Assembly (NCBI RefSeq): GCF_018320785.1
Contig: NC_054884.1
Span: 22,507,667 to 22,571,666 of the forward strand
Source of the DNA: Cheilinus undulatus
Taxonomy: Eukaryota > Chordata > Actinopteri > Labriformes > Labridae
Direction: 5' to 3'
DNA length: 64,000 nt
Shown here in pieces: positions 24,001-34,141 of this stretch; within the stretch, counting starts at the first letter, position 1, and every line of letters begins with the position of its first letter. The notes beneath the pieces are model-generated. The model made no database searches and had not been told where the DNA came from. It saw only the letters and a program-made list of their open reading frames with translations. The translations under genes were made by a program, and so were the position numbers.

Positions 24001-27000
24001 CATAAAATGGCAGACAGGATCATTATCTGTCACGGTTGCTTTAGCAACACCTGACATTTGAAGAGGAGGCTCCAACATTGTAACAGGTAATCACTCCTCT
24101 GTGTGTGTGGAGGAGTGTGTGTGTCCAGGAGTTTCAATAACACAGGTCCCTGGAGTATAGTATCCATCACAGCAGGTTTTCTAACAGCTTCTCACCGTTA
24201 CTGATGGGATCCACAGCCCTATCTGCTACTTTATTATTACACATGGAGACTTATCTGTTTTTCACTTTTTCAAGTGGGTAGGAGTCACAGACTGACATGC
24301 ATCTGTTAGGATTAAGTTCCTTCTGAGTCAGAATGTAACCAAGAGGTGTTTGGTTTTTATGTTTCTATTGATGATATCTGATCACACCACACCCACAGAG
24401 TTTCTCATTTTAACTTAAAAATCCTGAAGAGGTTCTGTTTGAAATACAAAACCTCACGGTATGATAATACTGGTAAAAAGTCTATGGAATGGAATTTGCT
24501 GAAATATTAACAAAAATCCCAAAACAACAAATCAAGACTTGGAAAAAAAGGTGATGTTGCAATTTATTAAACCACAATTGCACTTTTAATATTACAGTAT
24601 ATGCAAAAAAGTGTCATAGGTGGGCATCACAGACAGAGATGGAAAAAGTACTCAACTAGTGCACTCAAGTAAAAGTAATTTGGTTGAAATTTAATTAAGT
24701 AAAAGTACTTGTCTGTAAACCAACTCAAGTAAAAGTGAAAAGTATTTAATCTAAGTTGTACAGTAAAATATGATACTTCCTTATTGGTAAAAACAACAAG
24801 ACAATAGATCTCTAAGACAATAGGTTGTTCAAGTGAACTCACCTCTATAATAAAGGAAAATACACATCAAAATTGACAGTGCTGATTAAACTCATATAGA
24901 GGTAGATTTAACACTATGATTCACACTACATTAAGTTAAACTACACTTTAGAAATAATTATAAAACATTTTATCAGAGCTGCAATAACTCTAGACAATCT
25001 GTGGTAAGGTGGCTTTCCCCTGGCAAGAACAAAGCAGAGAGTCAACCTCATAGCAAGGCAACACAAACTGACCTAACATCTCAGGAGGGGATTCTAACTC
25101 GGTGGATAACTTCACTCATGGTGCAAATATGTCCCACATCAAAAACAACTACAATTCACTGGGTAAATGACCAAAAGGGTCCCAGCAGACCTCTGTGGTT
25201 TTTGGATGTGATGTAGAATCATTCCCCTGGTATTTGGAGGCTGGATAACTCAGTAGGTTACACAGCTGACTTTAGTAAAGGAGATTAATGGTTACATTGT
25301 AACATTGTATTTGCTACTGTATAGTCACTGGAAGTGGAAAAAATACAAGAGTATTATACTCAAGTAAAAGTACAGTAGCTCTGGTTAAGACTTGCTGATC
25401 TTAGTAATGAATTCAAAAAGTACTAAAATACTACCTAAATACAGTAATTAGAGTAAATGTAATTAGTAACTTTTCACGCCTGATTACAGACCCATCACAG
25501 ATACATCATCATTAGCATGTAAGCTTTCCACTGAAATACCAAGTTATTCTTGAAAGAACGTGTAACACATCTGTTTGTTACTCTCTGTGAGGGAACGAAG
25601 TGTCTAGCAAAGATGTTTGACTAAATTTTAGGATGGATGACGCATCTTTGTCTTCTTTGATTGTTCTAATGTGAAGCTATCCTTGTGACAGGTGGTGATA
25701 TGTTGAGCAGGTAATGTTGTTGATGCACAGACTATGTAGAAGGCAGTATGTGGTTTCAGACAGTCTTTGTGTTAAATCGGAGTAATCATCAGCTTATTTT
25801 TAATGTGAAATAAAAACTGACAATTTCTGTCAAATAGATATAAATATTTTCAATGAAAAGCCTTTCACTACTGTCTGGTCAAAATTTCTGATCTCCAGAA
25901 TCACCACTTTTTAGAGACTAAAAAAGTGCTCAGTTTTTTCAATGACTTCACTACTGAATGCTCATAGTCGGCATCTTTTTATTGATTATAAATTGGTTTA
26001 AACCCACTGGCAGAGGAAGGGGTGACCAATAGCGCTGATTCATGAAAAAAAGAAATCATGGCAAATGGAGATACGAGGTTTTGGCTTGTCAGCACTTTGT
26101 TTATTACAGAAGAAACCTGTTTTTGTATAAATTCACTCAAAAAATGTGTTCTACATTTGCTCTCTTTTTGAAGCATGTGCTGATGTTAATCCAGAGCAAA
26201 TGTAAAAGAGATGTAAGTGCTACCGTTTTTAACTCTGTGTTTGTCCACGAGTCTCAAATCTAAGTGTAGGGGTCAGTTTCTGTCAGCCTTCAGCATCACA
26301 GTCTGGGGTTCTCTTGCATCCTTGCTCTCAGAGGCCGTGTTTAGAGCTGAGTGGGCGGGTGCTGTCAGCTGACCTGTATGAATCAGCGTCATGAGGCCGG
26401 GGTGAAGAGGAGGGCAGGAGGGATTACTGGTAAGGCTGCACACGCAGGCAGCCAATCATTTTTGAAAAAACGACCACACTTTAAACAGAGCAAGGGCAAA
26501 GACAGAAGAAATTACTGTCCACTATATCAGCTGTTATTCCTCTGTATGACAAGGTTTCACCCACACTAACATCACATGAACAGCCTCTGTATAATGGAGG
26601 GTGATGCCTCTGGATGGAAACCCTCCATTGTTGAGGTTTACTCTATCGTACAAGGATGACCTTTACCTTCCTAAAATCCAGTTCCTGTTTTTTATTTGGC
26701 TCAGAGGCTGTCGAATCATCTGAGTCTGTGAAAAACACTTGTTCTGTTTGGTTTTTTTTTCGTATCAGCTTGTTGAACCAAAAATGTTCATTCATACAGA
26801 ATAAAAAAAATGTTTTTAAGACTGCATCTTCCCATCTAATGGATTGTAATTTTCACAATCTTTTTTACCATTTCCTTAAAACCAGCAGGTCATTGGTCAT
26901 ATTTCTGTCTTTCACAGAATTGTAAATAATGTATACAATTCTTTTTTATTGTGTAAAAGAGGATAAAACATTGCTTCACAATGCAAAACTACCCGAAATC

Positions 27001-30000
27001 GGCTGTGTTGCAGACAGTAAAGACTCTTGCAAAATCTCCCCAAACTTATGCAACCAAAAGAATGAAGAATTTCTCTGGATTATAAAAAAAAAAAAAATCA
27101 GAAATATTTAAGAACTCATCTAAGAAAACAGGCATAACATAGAGCATTTCAGTGCAAAAATTCTACATGTTGTACCTTTAAAGTGTGGATTTAGTTGTTT
27201 ATTTAAAGCAACTTTTTTACTCTGACCAAACATTGCTGTTTATAACTTATTGTTCTAGCTTTAAAACTGGTTACCTAAAAAAATGACAAAAAACTTTGAT
27301 CAATATGCATCTTTGCAGTATCTCAAGTTTTGGAAAATTACCAATTCATTACATATGTTTGACTTTGAAAACCTCATAGTGATGGAAATAAAGGCAAAAA
27401 AATTATGCCTAGTGTTAGTTCATGCAAGACATGGTAGTCATAAGCCTAGCTGTGATCAGCTGATGGCCAGCTGATCCCAATTATTGCCTCCCAGCTCCGC
27501 CAATCACAGCTCTATCTCTCGACACAGTGGTCCATTTAGATATGACGTACTTCCCACTAATACCTGCTTACATTCCACCACGCTGATGTTGGCAAATCTT
27601 CACCTTCTCCTCCCCAGCCACCTCCTTTATAGCATAAAGCTTGTTGCACCCTCATATCGAGATTCATGCTACTATTTATGAATTGCTTTTGAAATGATTT
27701 TATTGTATTCAGTATGCAATGTATCTATGCATATGGAGGTTTCTAGTCATGCACACCCTGGAAGGTTTAAAGCATAATGCTTGTCTAACCCAGGGAACAT
27801 CTTTTGAGCAGAGCCTTTTCCACCAAGTAAAACTGTACATCCATTTTGCATTAAAATGATTAAATGTATGAGGAGAGTGTTCCTGACTGAAATGTGGTTA
27901 CTTTATTCAACAAGATTAAAACAAATGACACATTTTGGACAGAGGCAGTATGAGTTAAAAGGTCCAGCATGTTTCTGAAGTGGTGAGTCATGAAGAAGGT
28001 GGCTTTATGCTCTGTGTGTGTCTATTAAACCTGCACTGTGCTTTCACAGCTCTTAATTCCATTCATTGTCTGATGATTTAATCTCTACATGTGTAGGTGG
28101 CGTCGGTATCGCTGTGACCCAGCTGTGTCAGACCGTGCAGGATGTGACCGTGTTTGGTACGGCTTCAGCCTCCAAACACGAGACCATCTCTCAGGGCGGA
28201 GTGACTCACCCCATCGACTACCGCACCAAAGACTATGTGGAGGAGATTCGCAAAATCAGCCCAAAGGGTGAGGGAAAAAAACACACATTTTGTAGTGTTA
28301 GGGTAAAAAAGCTGCAGTTTTGTCTCTTTCTTACCTTGCCATATGATTTCAATATTTATTTTTTAATCCTTAAAAACATTTAACTGTGCATTGTTTCTTG
28401 ATACCAAGGCAGTAAAAATGTTTTTTTCTTTCCTTCTTTACCATCTTCGTGCAGGAGTCGACATCGTCCTCGACCCTCTTGGAGGTTCAGACACCCAAAA
28501 AGGTTTTGGTTTGTTGAAACCTCTGGGCATGCTTATAGTATTTGGTAAGATATTTGAAAACATAAGAAATAAAGTTTTAATTCATCTGTTGAGCCTGCCT
28601 TAATCTGTTTCTATGTGCTTTATTTTACTTGAACTAATTACCATAAAACCTGGGATAAAAATCACACTGTTAATACCTATTTTCACATCTAAAAAGTCAT
28701 CTTCTTCCTATAAACCAGTGTGACAAAAATACCAGTGCAAAGTGCTAAGGCATGCTGTCTGACCACATGTGCAGCCACCAACACTGGAAAATCACTCTCA
28801 TTTATCACATACTGCAAGAGTGAGCTGGTCACATGGCTTCATAGACCAGACCTGTAGGGCCTGACATCACTTTTACCATCTTTTCTACCTCATTAGGTTA
28901 TGTGCATTTAAACAAATAGGGAATGCTGATAAGTATAATCGTGTGTCGAGCTTAACTACCCTATCATAACTAGCTGAGGTGTAAACTCCTGATGGCAAAA
29001 TAGATGGTGCTAAAAGAGCTACAAAACTGCATAGAAACTGCATGTTTTGAACTAAACGCTAAGAAATCACTACACAAGAACACCTCAGGAAGGCTACAAA
29101 GAAAAATTATGTTGCACTGAAGGTTCCCAAGAGTTAAGTGGCCTCCATAATTCTCAAATGGAAGACGTTTGGCACAACCAGGACTCTTCCAAGAGCTGGT
29201 CGCCCTGCCAAACTGAACAATCAGAGGAGAAGGGCCTTAGTAAAAGAGCTGACCAAGACCCTGATGGTCACTCTGACTGAGCTCCAGAGATCCTGTATTG
29301 AAATGGGACAAAGTTCCAGAAGGACAAACTTCACTGCAGCGCTCCTTTTATCTGGACTTTATGGCAGAGTGGCTAGAGGGAAGCCTGTCCTATGTGCAAA
29401 ACACATGATAGCCTGCTTGGAGTTTGCAAAAAAAAAAAAAAAAAAAAAAATTTAAAATGAAAGCCAAAACGGAATTAAAGAGTAGAACATAAGATAATAA
29501 GGTTCCCCGCTGCACCTTGAGAAGTCTTTAAAAGCCTTGTATTAGATTTGTTAAATTTAAAGTCATAAAATATCTTATTCACTCATGAAAGTTCTCAAAT
29601 TTGACTCAGCGCTTTGTCCAAATCTAGACTTGTAAGTATTTGTTAGTTTGGTTGTTCACGTTAAAATTCGCACACTGTACAGCAGTTTAAAAATAATGGC
29701 TTCAGGATATATAACTCAGGAATAATCTCACTAGTCTAATGGGATAAAGGGATATTACTTTTTCTTCATTTGTGTCTCATAAGGTCTTGTAAAGTCTCAT
29801 ATTTGAATTTAAATAGTGTGCAGCAACCACGTAAGTGTATTTGGTTACTTTCAATTAGTGATCATTGCACATTTTCAAACCTATGTTATAAATATACTCA
29901 CTTTGTATGTTGTTGAAATAAATATAAAAGTTCTGTACATAATGCTCATTTTGGCCATTTTAGGTGCTGCTAACTGTGTGACCGGCCAGAGGAAGAACCT

Positions 30001-33000
30001 CTTGGCGATGGCGAAGACCTGGTACCACCAGCTCTCTCTTTCCGCTCTGAAACTGATGCAGGCCAATAAGGCGGTCTGTGGTTTCCACCTGGGCTACATC
30101 CCTGATGAGGAGCTCATCAGCAGGACCATGACGAAGCTGCTGGAGCTCTACAAGCAGGGAAAGATCAAACCACGCATCGACTCCTGCTTTCACTTTGAAG
30201 AGGTCGGTTTGATGGAGTTCAAATATACATTGTGAAAACAGTTTATGATTTTTACTCAATGTTCTTTATCTTTAGTGGTGAAAGCTGTGGTTTATTTGCA
30301 GAATTCAACTTTGTCTTCCTGAGAGCTATATACAAAGATCACAGTCATGTTTTTGAGCTAAATATGAAGCTTCTAACAGGAGAAAGTTATCTTTAATCAA
30401 AAAGAAAGTTCAACAGTGACAATCCAATCCTCAAAAAGGACAAAAAGCACATTTCCTTATGGTTTTATCCCTACTGGGAGAGCCATTAAAACAGGCTGAT
30501 TTTTCCTTTGTTTCATTCTTACGGCGGATCATTAAACCTACAACCCAACATCACATGGGTTGATACCTAAGGGCTGTTGCTAGGTTACAGCCTAAATTGT
30601 CACCATGGTACCTAATACTTACAGTGAAATCTTTATCTTGAGTTTCTCTGGAGGGTTAAAGGAGTGTGATGAAAGACAATCGTGAGACTGAGGAGAGAAT
30701 TGAGGCCAAGGTAGGAGCTACAAGGAGCTACAGACGACTGAGGACTGATGTACATTTTATAGAAATCACTGTTTTTGCACTCATCTTCCTTTTCTTTTTG
30801 ATGAATTCTTCTCCCTCTGTAATCTACGATGAATAATATTTAAGTGCTAAGAAGATCCATAACACCGAAGACCAATTTAAGGATTACCAATAGATGTTTA
30901 AAGGCAAAAAAAATTAAGCATAAAGCTTTGAAAAACAAACCACTTAAGTCTTAAAGTCTCATTTAGACATGCTTAATAATGACAATAAAAAAACTCTTTA
31001 ATTGATAAAATTATAAGCATCTTTTTTGGGTTTATATTAACACTTTTTAAGTGAAATTGATAAGATTCCTGTGTTTTAGTTTTAAGAAGTCACTCTCAGC
31101 TGTAGAGCAGAACAATGTAAAAGCCCCACTCATATTCTCCGTAGTAGATTAGGTTTTTAGCCATGATTGACTGATTGAATTTTATTTATGTTTTATGGCC
31201 ATGCCTCATGAATTTCTCAGACATAAGAGATACCAGTACAGTGTTTCAGCATTTCATTTCATTACAAGCCTTTATGAAGTTGCATGTTCCTTTTACAGCT
31301 CAGTATTAGATATTCTTTTCTTTTTCTCCCAGGCTTAACTGATAGAATCTGCTTCAAAGAAAAGTTTATTTCCAAAACACAACTTAAATTTTTTATAATC
31401 ATCCAACTGTAAAAAAAAAAAAGATACAAATTGATAGAGAACATTTTTCTTAGAAGCACATCCCTAAAGTCATCATACATGGGGCAGTAAATCAACAAAT
31501 TAAAGGCCTTTGCACATAAAGTCAAATTTTTTGGTCTAAAACTTCCACATGATAAAAAAAAAATCAGTATGGTTTTATGTTTTTTAATCATGTTTGCACA
31601 CTTACTTTTTGGAACAGGCTGGATTACTTGCACGGGATTAAGTCATTCAAAGTCATTTATATGGGTGGTAGTTCAGAGCAGTGGCTGCAGCTCCCTTCCT
31701 CTCTCTCTTACAGTGAAACTTCACTTGCTACTCAGATATGCCTTTAGATATCAACCGCTGAACAAAATAGATAAAGGCTTAAATTTGCACAGCATCATGA
31801 TGTACAAGCTTGGGCAAATAACTGAAATATAGGAAGGTCTCTGTCCGGATGGATCATCTCCACTGTTTTTTTCTCCTTCCCAGTATGAGACCATTTTGCT
31901 TTGTACTGCAAATTTATATAATTAATAGAAAATAAACCAGCTAACTCATTGTGAAAGTTTTCAGTATGTGATGTTTCGTATCGGATCCAAAAATAACGGA
32001 TTGTGTGTGCAATGGCCTTAAGATTACCTAAACCCACACACTAAACAAACTGTCCTCCACAGGATTGGAATCAAACCTGCCAGTCTTAAAGCTAAATGTA
32101 TATTTCTTTGCACATAACAATCTTTGTCATCTGGTTAGATTGCACCTAAAACACTAAGTATCAACAGACCATTTGTCTCTGTTCACAAGAAGCCTCGTTA
32201 CTCTTATCTCCTGAATGTCACAAAGTGACATAAAAGACATTAATTAAGTAAAGTACCAATTTTATTAATAATTAGCCAAGGGATGACAAAGAAAAGTTTC
32301 CCAAATAAATCGAGCACAATGTCATAACTATTTAAGATAGACTTCCTACTAGATACCTGAGTCTGAAACGGTGGTATATGCTCTTGCAAAAGACAAAAGT
32401 TTGTCTGGTATCAACCTCATTTTAAGGAAACCATGGTTTATTTGCAATCTCAGGCAGAAAACTACAGTATTTACAGTCCTAGAGTGTAATGGCAGCAACT
32501 CTGATTGGTGGAGCCTGCTGTTACTATGGAAATGTTTACCCTGCCAGAGAACTTGATGACAGTACATGCTGCCAAAGAAAAAGAAAAAAGGAGATTCATG
32601 CGTGGTCTGAAAGTATGAAAGGTATTATTAGGAAATTGCAATGGACTGTGAGGTGTATAGTTCCTTCACCCCTTCTCATGCTACTCTCCACATAACTATG
32701 TAGCATTTCCAGCTGGTTGTCTTGGTTTAACGCTTCTTAAATGAACTTTTTGGCTCCAAGAAACTAGGGTGCAATTCCTGTTCTGATTAAGCTAACAGCT
32801 TGTGAACATTTGGAGCTTTTAGCTGCCGATGAGACAGATTTTTCCACTAGAAATAACGAGATCAAAATTGAGCTTTAAAAGGAATTATTATTAGTCTTAC
32901 TGGCTTCACAAATGCCAAAAACATGGAACACTTATGTATGTCGCTCTGTGTGTGTTTGATGTTTTAAAAATCACAAAAAAAAAGATTTTAGCTTCTTTAA

Positions 33001-33361
33001 TGTAAGCATGTATGTTAGATTTAGGTTTACGGCTTACTGTTGCCGCTTTCTAAGAAACTACTTCAGACAGATGTTCACTTTAGCACAGACTTTTAGGAGG
33101 ATACCAATAAAAGTTGCCCTCTTTAAAGCCTTAAATGCACTTCTGTTTCGCTCCTCTGTCTCTCCACAGGTGGCCGATGCCATGAAGCGCATGCACGATC
33201 GCCTTAACATCGGGAAAGTCATCCTCCTCCCTGAAGCCAAGAAGGAGGAAGAGAAGCCAAAGTCCAACCCAGAGCCGGTAGAAAGTGGGGAAAAAACAGA
33301 AGCAGCTGTTAGTGAGCAGAAAGAAGAGGCCAAGGAGGAAGTTAAAGCAGAGAAAGATTGA
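8662..33361 (+). CDS. vat1: vat1: synaptic vesicle membrane protein VAT1 (six coding exons, 428 aa)
   Basis: Join 8662-9048, 21824-22031, 28097-28267, 28455-28544, 29964-30202, 33170-33361 (1287 nt, all GT...AG, frame kept). VAT1 is a zinc-independent medium-chain dehydrogenase/reductase (quinone oxidoreductase-like) first described in synaptic vesicles. In mammals it is also reported in mitochondrial fusion control, lipid handling and cell migration. Visible: a low-complexity P/Q/E-rich N-terminus (1-48); a GroES-like fold with [18 protein letters not shown]; the nucleotide-binding turn MAAGGVGIAV (196-205) and DPLGGSD; the VCGFHLGY stretch near 324-331; and a K/E-rich tail (about 390-428) that runs some 30 residues past the mammalian end. 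The liganding residues of zinc alcohol dehydrogenases are absent, as expected. vat1 rather than vat1l is favoured by the sequence match to VAT1 and the divergent rnd2 neighbour. Confidence 0.96.
10164..11066. mobile_element. Non-autonomous hAT-type element with 8-bp target duplication
   Basis: Starts CAGagg and ends cCTG. The subterminal regions are inverted copies rich in AAGTAAAAGTAC / TTACTTAAGT. The flanks are aatttata (10156-10163) and gatttata (11067-11074), a 7/8 match, as expected for the 8-bp duplication of hAT elements. Sister copies are at 24634-25482 (same ends and shared interior 'ttcactyatggtgcaaat') and, broken, at 59335-59600. The 149-codon open frame inside (10516-10965) has no transposase features. 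Confidence 0.8.
12582..13011. mobile_element. 430-bp hAT-type MITE with perfect 8-bp target duplication
   Basis: Ends CAGGGATGtac and gtgCATCCCTA are inverted. Both sides carry gttctttg (12574-12581 and 13012-13019), an exact 8-bp duplication. The interior has GATATCGGT/ATCAG-type runs ('tatcggtattgatattggtatcagc'-like, in short blocks) known from many fish MITEs. No coding capacity. Confidence 0.85.
13195..13265 (-). repeat. Copy of a dispersed repeat (GGAGGAGGCTGGGGTGGAGG family)
   Basis: Reverse-complement relative of segments at about 15030-15110 (inside the 14.6-kb hAT element), 27405-27720 and 35155-35200. Shared core: a CCACCCCAGC block, then 'ttta.a.c..aaagcttgttgcaccc', then 'attcatgctacta'. 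Four copies in one window indicate an abundant family. Its full extent is unclear. Confidence 0.6.
14353..14540 (-). mobile_element. tRNA-derived SINE, minus strand
   Basis: On the minus strand: a tRNA-like head with Pol III B box GGTTCGAATCC (complement of 14495-14505), a conserved body, then an A-rich tail (the T/C-rich run at 14351-14383). The flanks acagccatgttt (14341-14352) and acggccatgttt (14541-14552) form an 11/12 target duplication. The copy starts inside the A box, so it is slightly 5'-truncated. It belongs to the same family as 56408-56601. Confidence 0.85.
14635..15293. mobile_element. 659-bp hAT-type element with perfect 8-bp target duplication
   Basis: Termini TAGGGCTGggc and ttCAGCCCTA are inverted. 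The flanks are both atatggtg (14627-14634 and 15294-15301). The subterminal regions are rich in AATCGCA/TGCAAT motifs in opposite orientation. The interior at 14960-15110 carries the dispersed GGGGTGGAGG-family segment. Non-coding. Confidence 0.85.
18382..19069. mobile_element. TTAA-flanked fold-back element (piggyBac-like MITE)
   Basis: Two arms of about 260 bp, 18382-18650 and 18790-19069, are inverted copies around a roughly 140-bp spacer. Termini are TTAAatgaatacttcaa and, inverted, TTAAAGGGATACTTCAACA, so both ends carry TTAA, the target of piggyBac-type transposons. Each arm holds the same open frame of about 64 codons (minus strand 18431-18625; plus strand 18826-19035) containing [19 protein letters not shown]. 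The differences between them change residues freely, so it is probably not a selected protein. Confidence 0.75.
19150..20075 (+). repeat. Two-part tandem repeat, ~0.2-kb monomer and ~0.4-kb dimer
   Basis: Four monomers are marked by 'acttgctac/aaa..' near 19246, 19466, 19671 and 19858. Each continues with 'agcagctaaa.ccagtga', 'tactcccacag', a T-rich run and 'catggcat.gtgcagat'. Monomers 1 and 3 share features absent from 2 and 4 ('gtgggacttgctacaaagtt' against 'gggagcatttttcatgg' with 'gtgagtgcatcctactccc'). This implies duplication of a dimer. Non-coding. Confidence 0.75.
21095..21185 (+). repeat. Copy of the 1.9-kb degenerate repeat family
   Basis: 'tttgacctatggccttcaaa', 'tcatccttgaatcaggatg' and 'tgtgtagagtttgaggaaaa' correspond to one unit of the repeat at 1877-2385. 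Confidence 0.5.
21175..21640 (+). mobile_element. Tc1-like transposase fragment
   Basis: Encodes the C-terminal half of a Tc1-like transposase in broken frames. It runs from 'cagacaagacgctatgtttgg' through the [13 protein letters not shown] segment (21255-21292) to 'cagacctcagtcca..gagaa' and 'ttgtggctggacttgaaaag', the part that carries the last acidic residue of the DDE domain. Closest local relatives are 48376-49901 and 55566-56826. No terminal repeats. Confidence 0.8.
21824..22031 (+). CDS. vat1: vat1 coding exon 2 (residues 130-198 plus 1 nt)
   Basis: Acceptor ...tctcatcag, donor GTGAGAC. It encodes [17 protein letters not shown] through LVHMAA: the end of the GroES-like domain and the start of the Rossmann fold. 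It closely follows VAT1 of other vertebrates. Ends phase 1. Confidence 0.95.
22500..22640 (+). repeat. Copy of the 1.9-kb degenerate repeat family
   Basis: One unit with 'acattgacccttga', 'aatcagttcatcactgagtc', 'agagtggatatttatgcc' and 'acgttcttaagatattgtg'. It abuts the Tc1 terminus at 22646. Confidence 0.55.
22646..23430 (+). mobile_element. Tc1-like element, 3'-truncated
   Basis: Begins right after a TA (22644-22645) with 'cagtgcatcagaaagtattc', a typical Tc1 terminus whose 'aagtattcagaccctt' motif recurs at about 22820. Coding remnants follow: the HTH region ('gctggtcatgcagccaaact'), 'tgaccaagatcctgatggtc', then [13 protein letters not shown] near 23370-23406. The rest of the transposase and the right inverted repeat are missing. 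Many stops, so inactive. Confidence 0.8.
24634..25482. mobile_element. 849-bp hAT-type element with 8-bp target duplication
   Basis: Left end CAGagatggaaaaagtact, right end ttttcacgcCTG (inverted CAGgcgtgaaaagt). The flanks atcacaga (24626-24633) and attacaga (25483-25490) match at 7 of 8 positions. Same family as 10164-11066, so the two copies define each other's ends. Confidence 0.85.
27405..27720 (+). repeat. Dispersed repeat (GGGGTGGAGG family)
   Basis: Shares 'gctgtgatcagctg', 'ctcctccccagcc.cctc', 'tttatagcataaagcttgtt' and 'gagattcatgctacta' with 14960-15120 and, inverted, with 13195-13265 and its flank. Ends not defined. Confidence 0.6.
28097..28267 (+). CDS. vat1: vat1 coding exon 3 (residues 199-255)
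   Basis: Acceptor ...catgtgtag, donor GTGAGG. Encodes [21 protein letters not shown] through KISPK: the glycine-rich nucleotide-binding turn and the following helix-strand. Phase 1 at both ends. Confidence 0.96.
28268..28454 (+). other. vat1: vat1 intron 3 (187 nt)
   Basis: Short phase-1 intron, GTGAGG...TTCGTGCAG. Nothing else seen. Confidence 0.9.
28455..28544 (+). CDS. vat1: vat1 coding exon 4 (residues 256-286)
   Basis: Encodes [20 protein letters not shown] ... [13 protein letters not shown] is a VAT1 signature. Donor GTAAGA. Phase 1 at both ends. Confidence 0.95.
28545..29963 (+). other. vat1: vat1 intron 4 (1.4 kb)
   Basis: Phase-1 intron with consensus borders. It contains a Tc1-like N-terminal fragment with an adjacent A-run (29030-29450). 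Nothing recognisable elsewhere. Confidence 0.9.
29030..29450 (+). mobile_element. Tc1-like transposase N-terminal fragment with poly(A) run
   Basis: In one frame (29138-29430) it reads [19 protein letters not shown] followed by [14 protein letters not shown], the paired helix-turn-helix DNA-binding region of Tc1-like transposases. Related segments follow, up to 'gcctgcttggagtttgc'. It then stops at 23 consecutive A (29428-29450). The catalytic part is absent. The A-run at the break suggests a processed or slipped copy, but could be an independent microsatellite. Confidence 0.75.
29964..30202 (+). CDS. vat1: vat1 coding exon 5 (residues 287-365)
   Basis: Encodes [19 protein letters not shown] ... 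CFHFEE, including VCGFHLGY (324-331) and IKPRIDS. It ends with GAG at donor GTCGGT, a weak donor (C at +3). Reading through it would add [10 protein letters not shown] and a stop at 30233-30235. Next exon joins in phase 0. Confidence 0.92.
30203..33169 (+). other. vat1: vat1 intron 5 (3.0 kb)
   Basis: Phase-0 intron ending in the pyrimidine-rich acceptor ctgtctctccacag. No repeat with clear ends is seen. A 123-codon minus-strand frame at 31262-31633 contains a [12 protein letters not shown] string that faintly recalls the zinc-finger tail of some non-LTR retrotransposons, which I cannot support. Confidence 0.85.
33170..33361 (+). CDS. vat1: vat1 coding exon 6 (residues 366-428, stop TGA)
   Basis: Encodes [20 protein letters not shown], the conserved C-terminal end of the reductase-like domain. 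A tail of about 38 residues follows, almost entirely K, E, A, P and S, to EKD-stop at 33359-33361. Mammalian VAT1 ends soon after the KV(L)LV strand, so the tail is a fish feature or a lineage extension. Confidence 0.95.
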   Translation: MADAMKRMHDRLNIGKVILLPEAKKEEEKPKSNPEPVESGEKTEAAVSEQKEEAKEEVKAEKD

Positions 33362-34141
33362 GTAAGAGTGTTAATTTGAATTATACTTTCAATAACTTCC
33401 CTATTATTCAACCGCCCAAAAAAAAAGAAAAGGAAAGGAAAGTGAAGAAAAGCAGAATGCCATGATTCTTTGACTTTGTCAGTGTTTTCAGAATGTGTAT
33501 GGAAATTTTGTTGTGCAATATGTGCATGGTGTAGTGTCAGTGTTGGGGATACTTGTGTTTGAAATACATAATTACATAACATGTATTCTGATTGTAAACA
33601 GTTGTTACGAATAAGGATGAACTAAAGGAATAGAGCTTAAAAACTGTAGGTTCAGCTGACAACAACATAAACGTGACTGCAGACCAGGATAGCATGTATG
33701 AAACTTTTAAAAAATAGTCATATACTTAAATATTTTCCCATGTGGAGGTGCTAAATTTGTTAAGAGCTCCTTTACTATCTATTGAGGCTGGGAATTTGCC
33801 TGTCAACAATGTGCTTTGCATTTATAAGAAAATGTTTTTCAGAACCAAATATTGGAAATTAGTTTTTTTTCTGTCAAAAAGTGACCCAAAAATTCTTATG
33901 TGTTTTATTTTTGTTTGTTTTCCTATTTTTAAAGGATAACCCATCATTTGATATCATTATATTGCACAGTTTTTTTTTCATAATCTCTTAACAAATGCTC
34001 TCATTTCAAACTTCTTTAGTTTGAGTGTTGATGAAGGTTGAATGTTCTCACTGTAAGGACAAAAAAAATGTTCAAGATTTAAAAGTTATAAACCGAGTTG
34101 CTTCATACATACCATCACTGGTTCTGTCTCTTTAAAATAAA
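33362..34141 (+). terminator. vat1: vat1 3'UTR with polyadenylation signal candidates
   Basis: AATAAA at 34136-34141, followed by T/G-containing sequence, is the first good signal after the stop. A second AATAAA is at 34454-34459, just before the TIR element at 34484. The true end is not determinable from sequence. Confidence 0.45.

Larger units (their letters stand above)
22032..28096 (+). other. vat1: vat1 intron 2 (6.1 kb)
   Basis: Phase-1 intron. It holds a repeat relative (22500-22640), a Tc1-like copy truncated at 23430, an intact-ended hAT-type element (24634-25482) and a dispersed repeat (27405-27720). I see nothing recognisable in 23431-24625, 25491-27404 (except A/T runs) or 27721-28080. 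Confidence 0.9.

Noticed and set aside
31262-31633. 123-codon minus-strand frame with [12 protein letters not shown]
   Set aside because: Faint resemblance to retrotransposon tail sequences, but no zinc-finger pattern or reverse transcriptase blocks nearby.
33058-33582. 174-codon minus-strand frame
   Set aside because: Shadow of vat1 exon 6 and its 3'UTR on the opposite strand.
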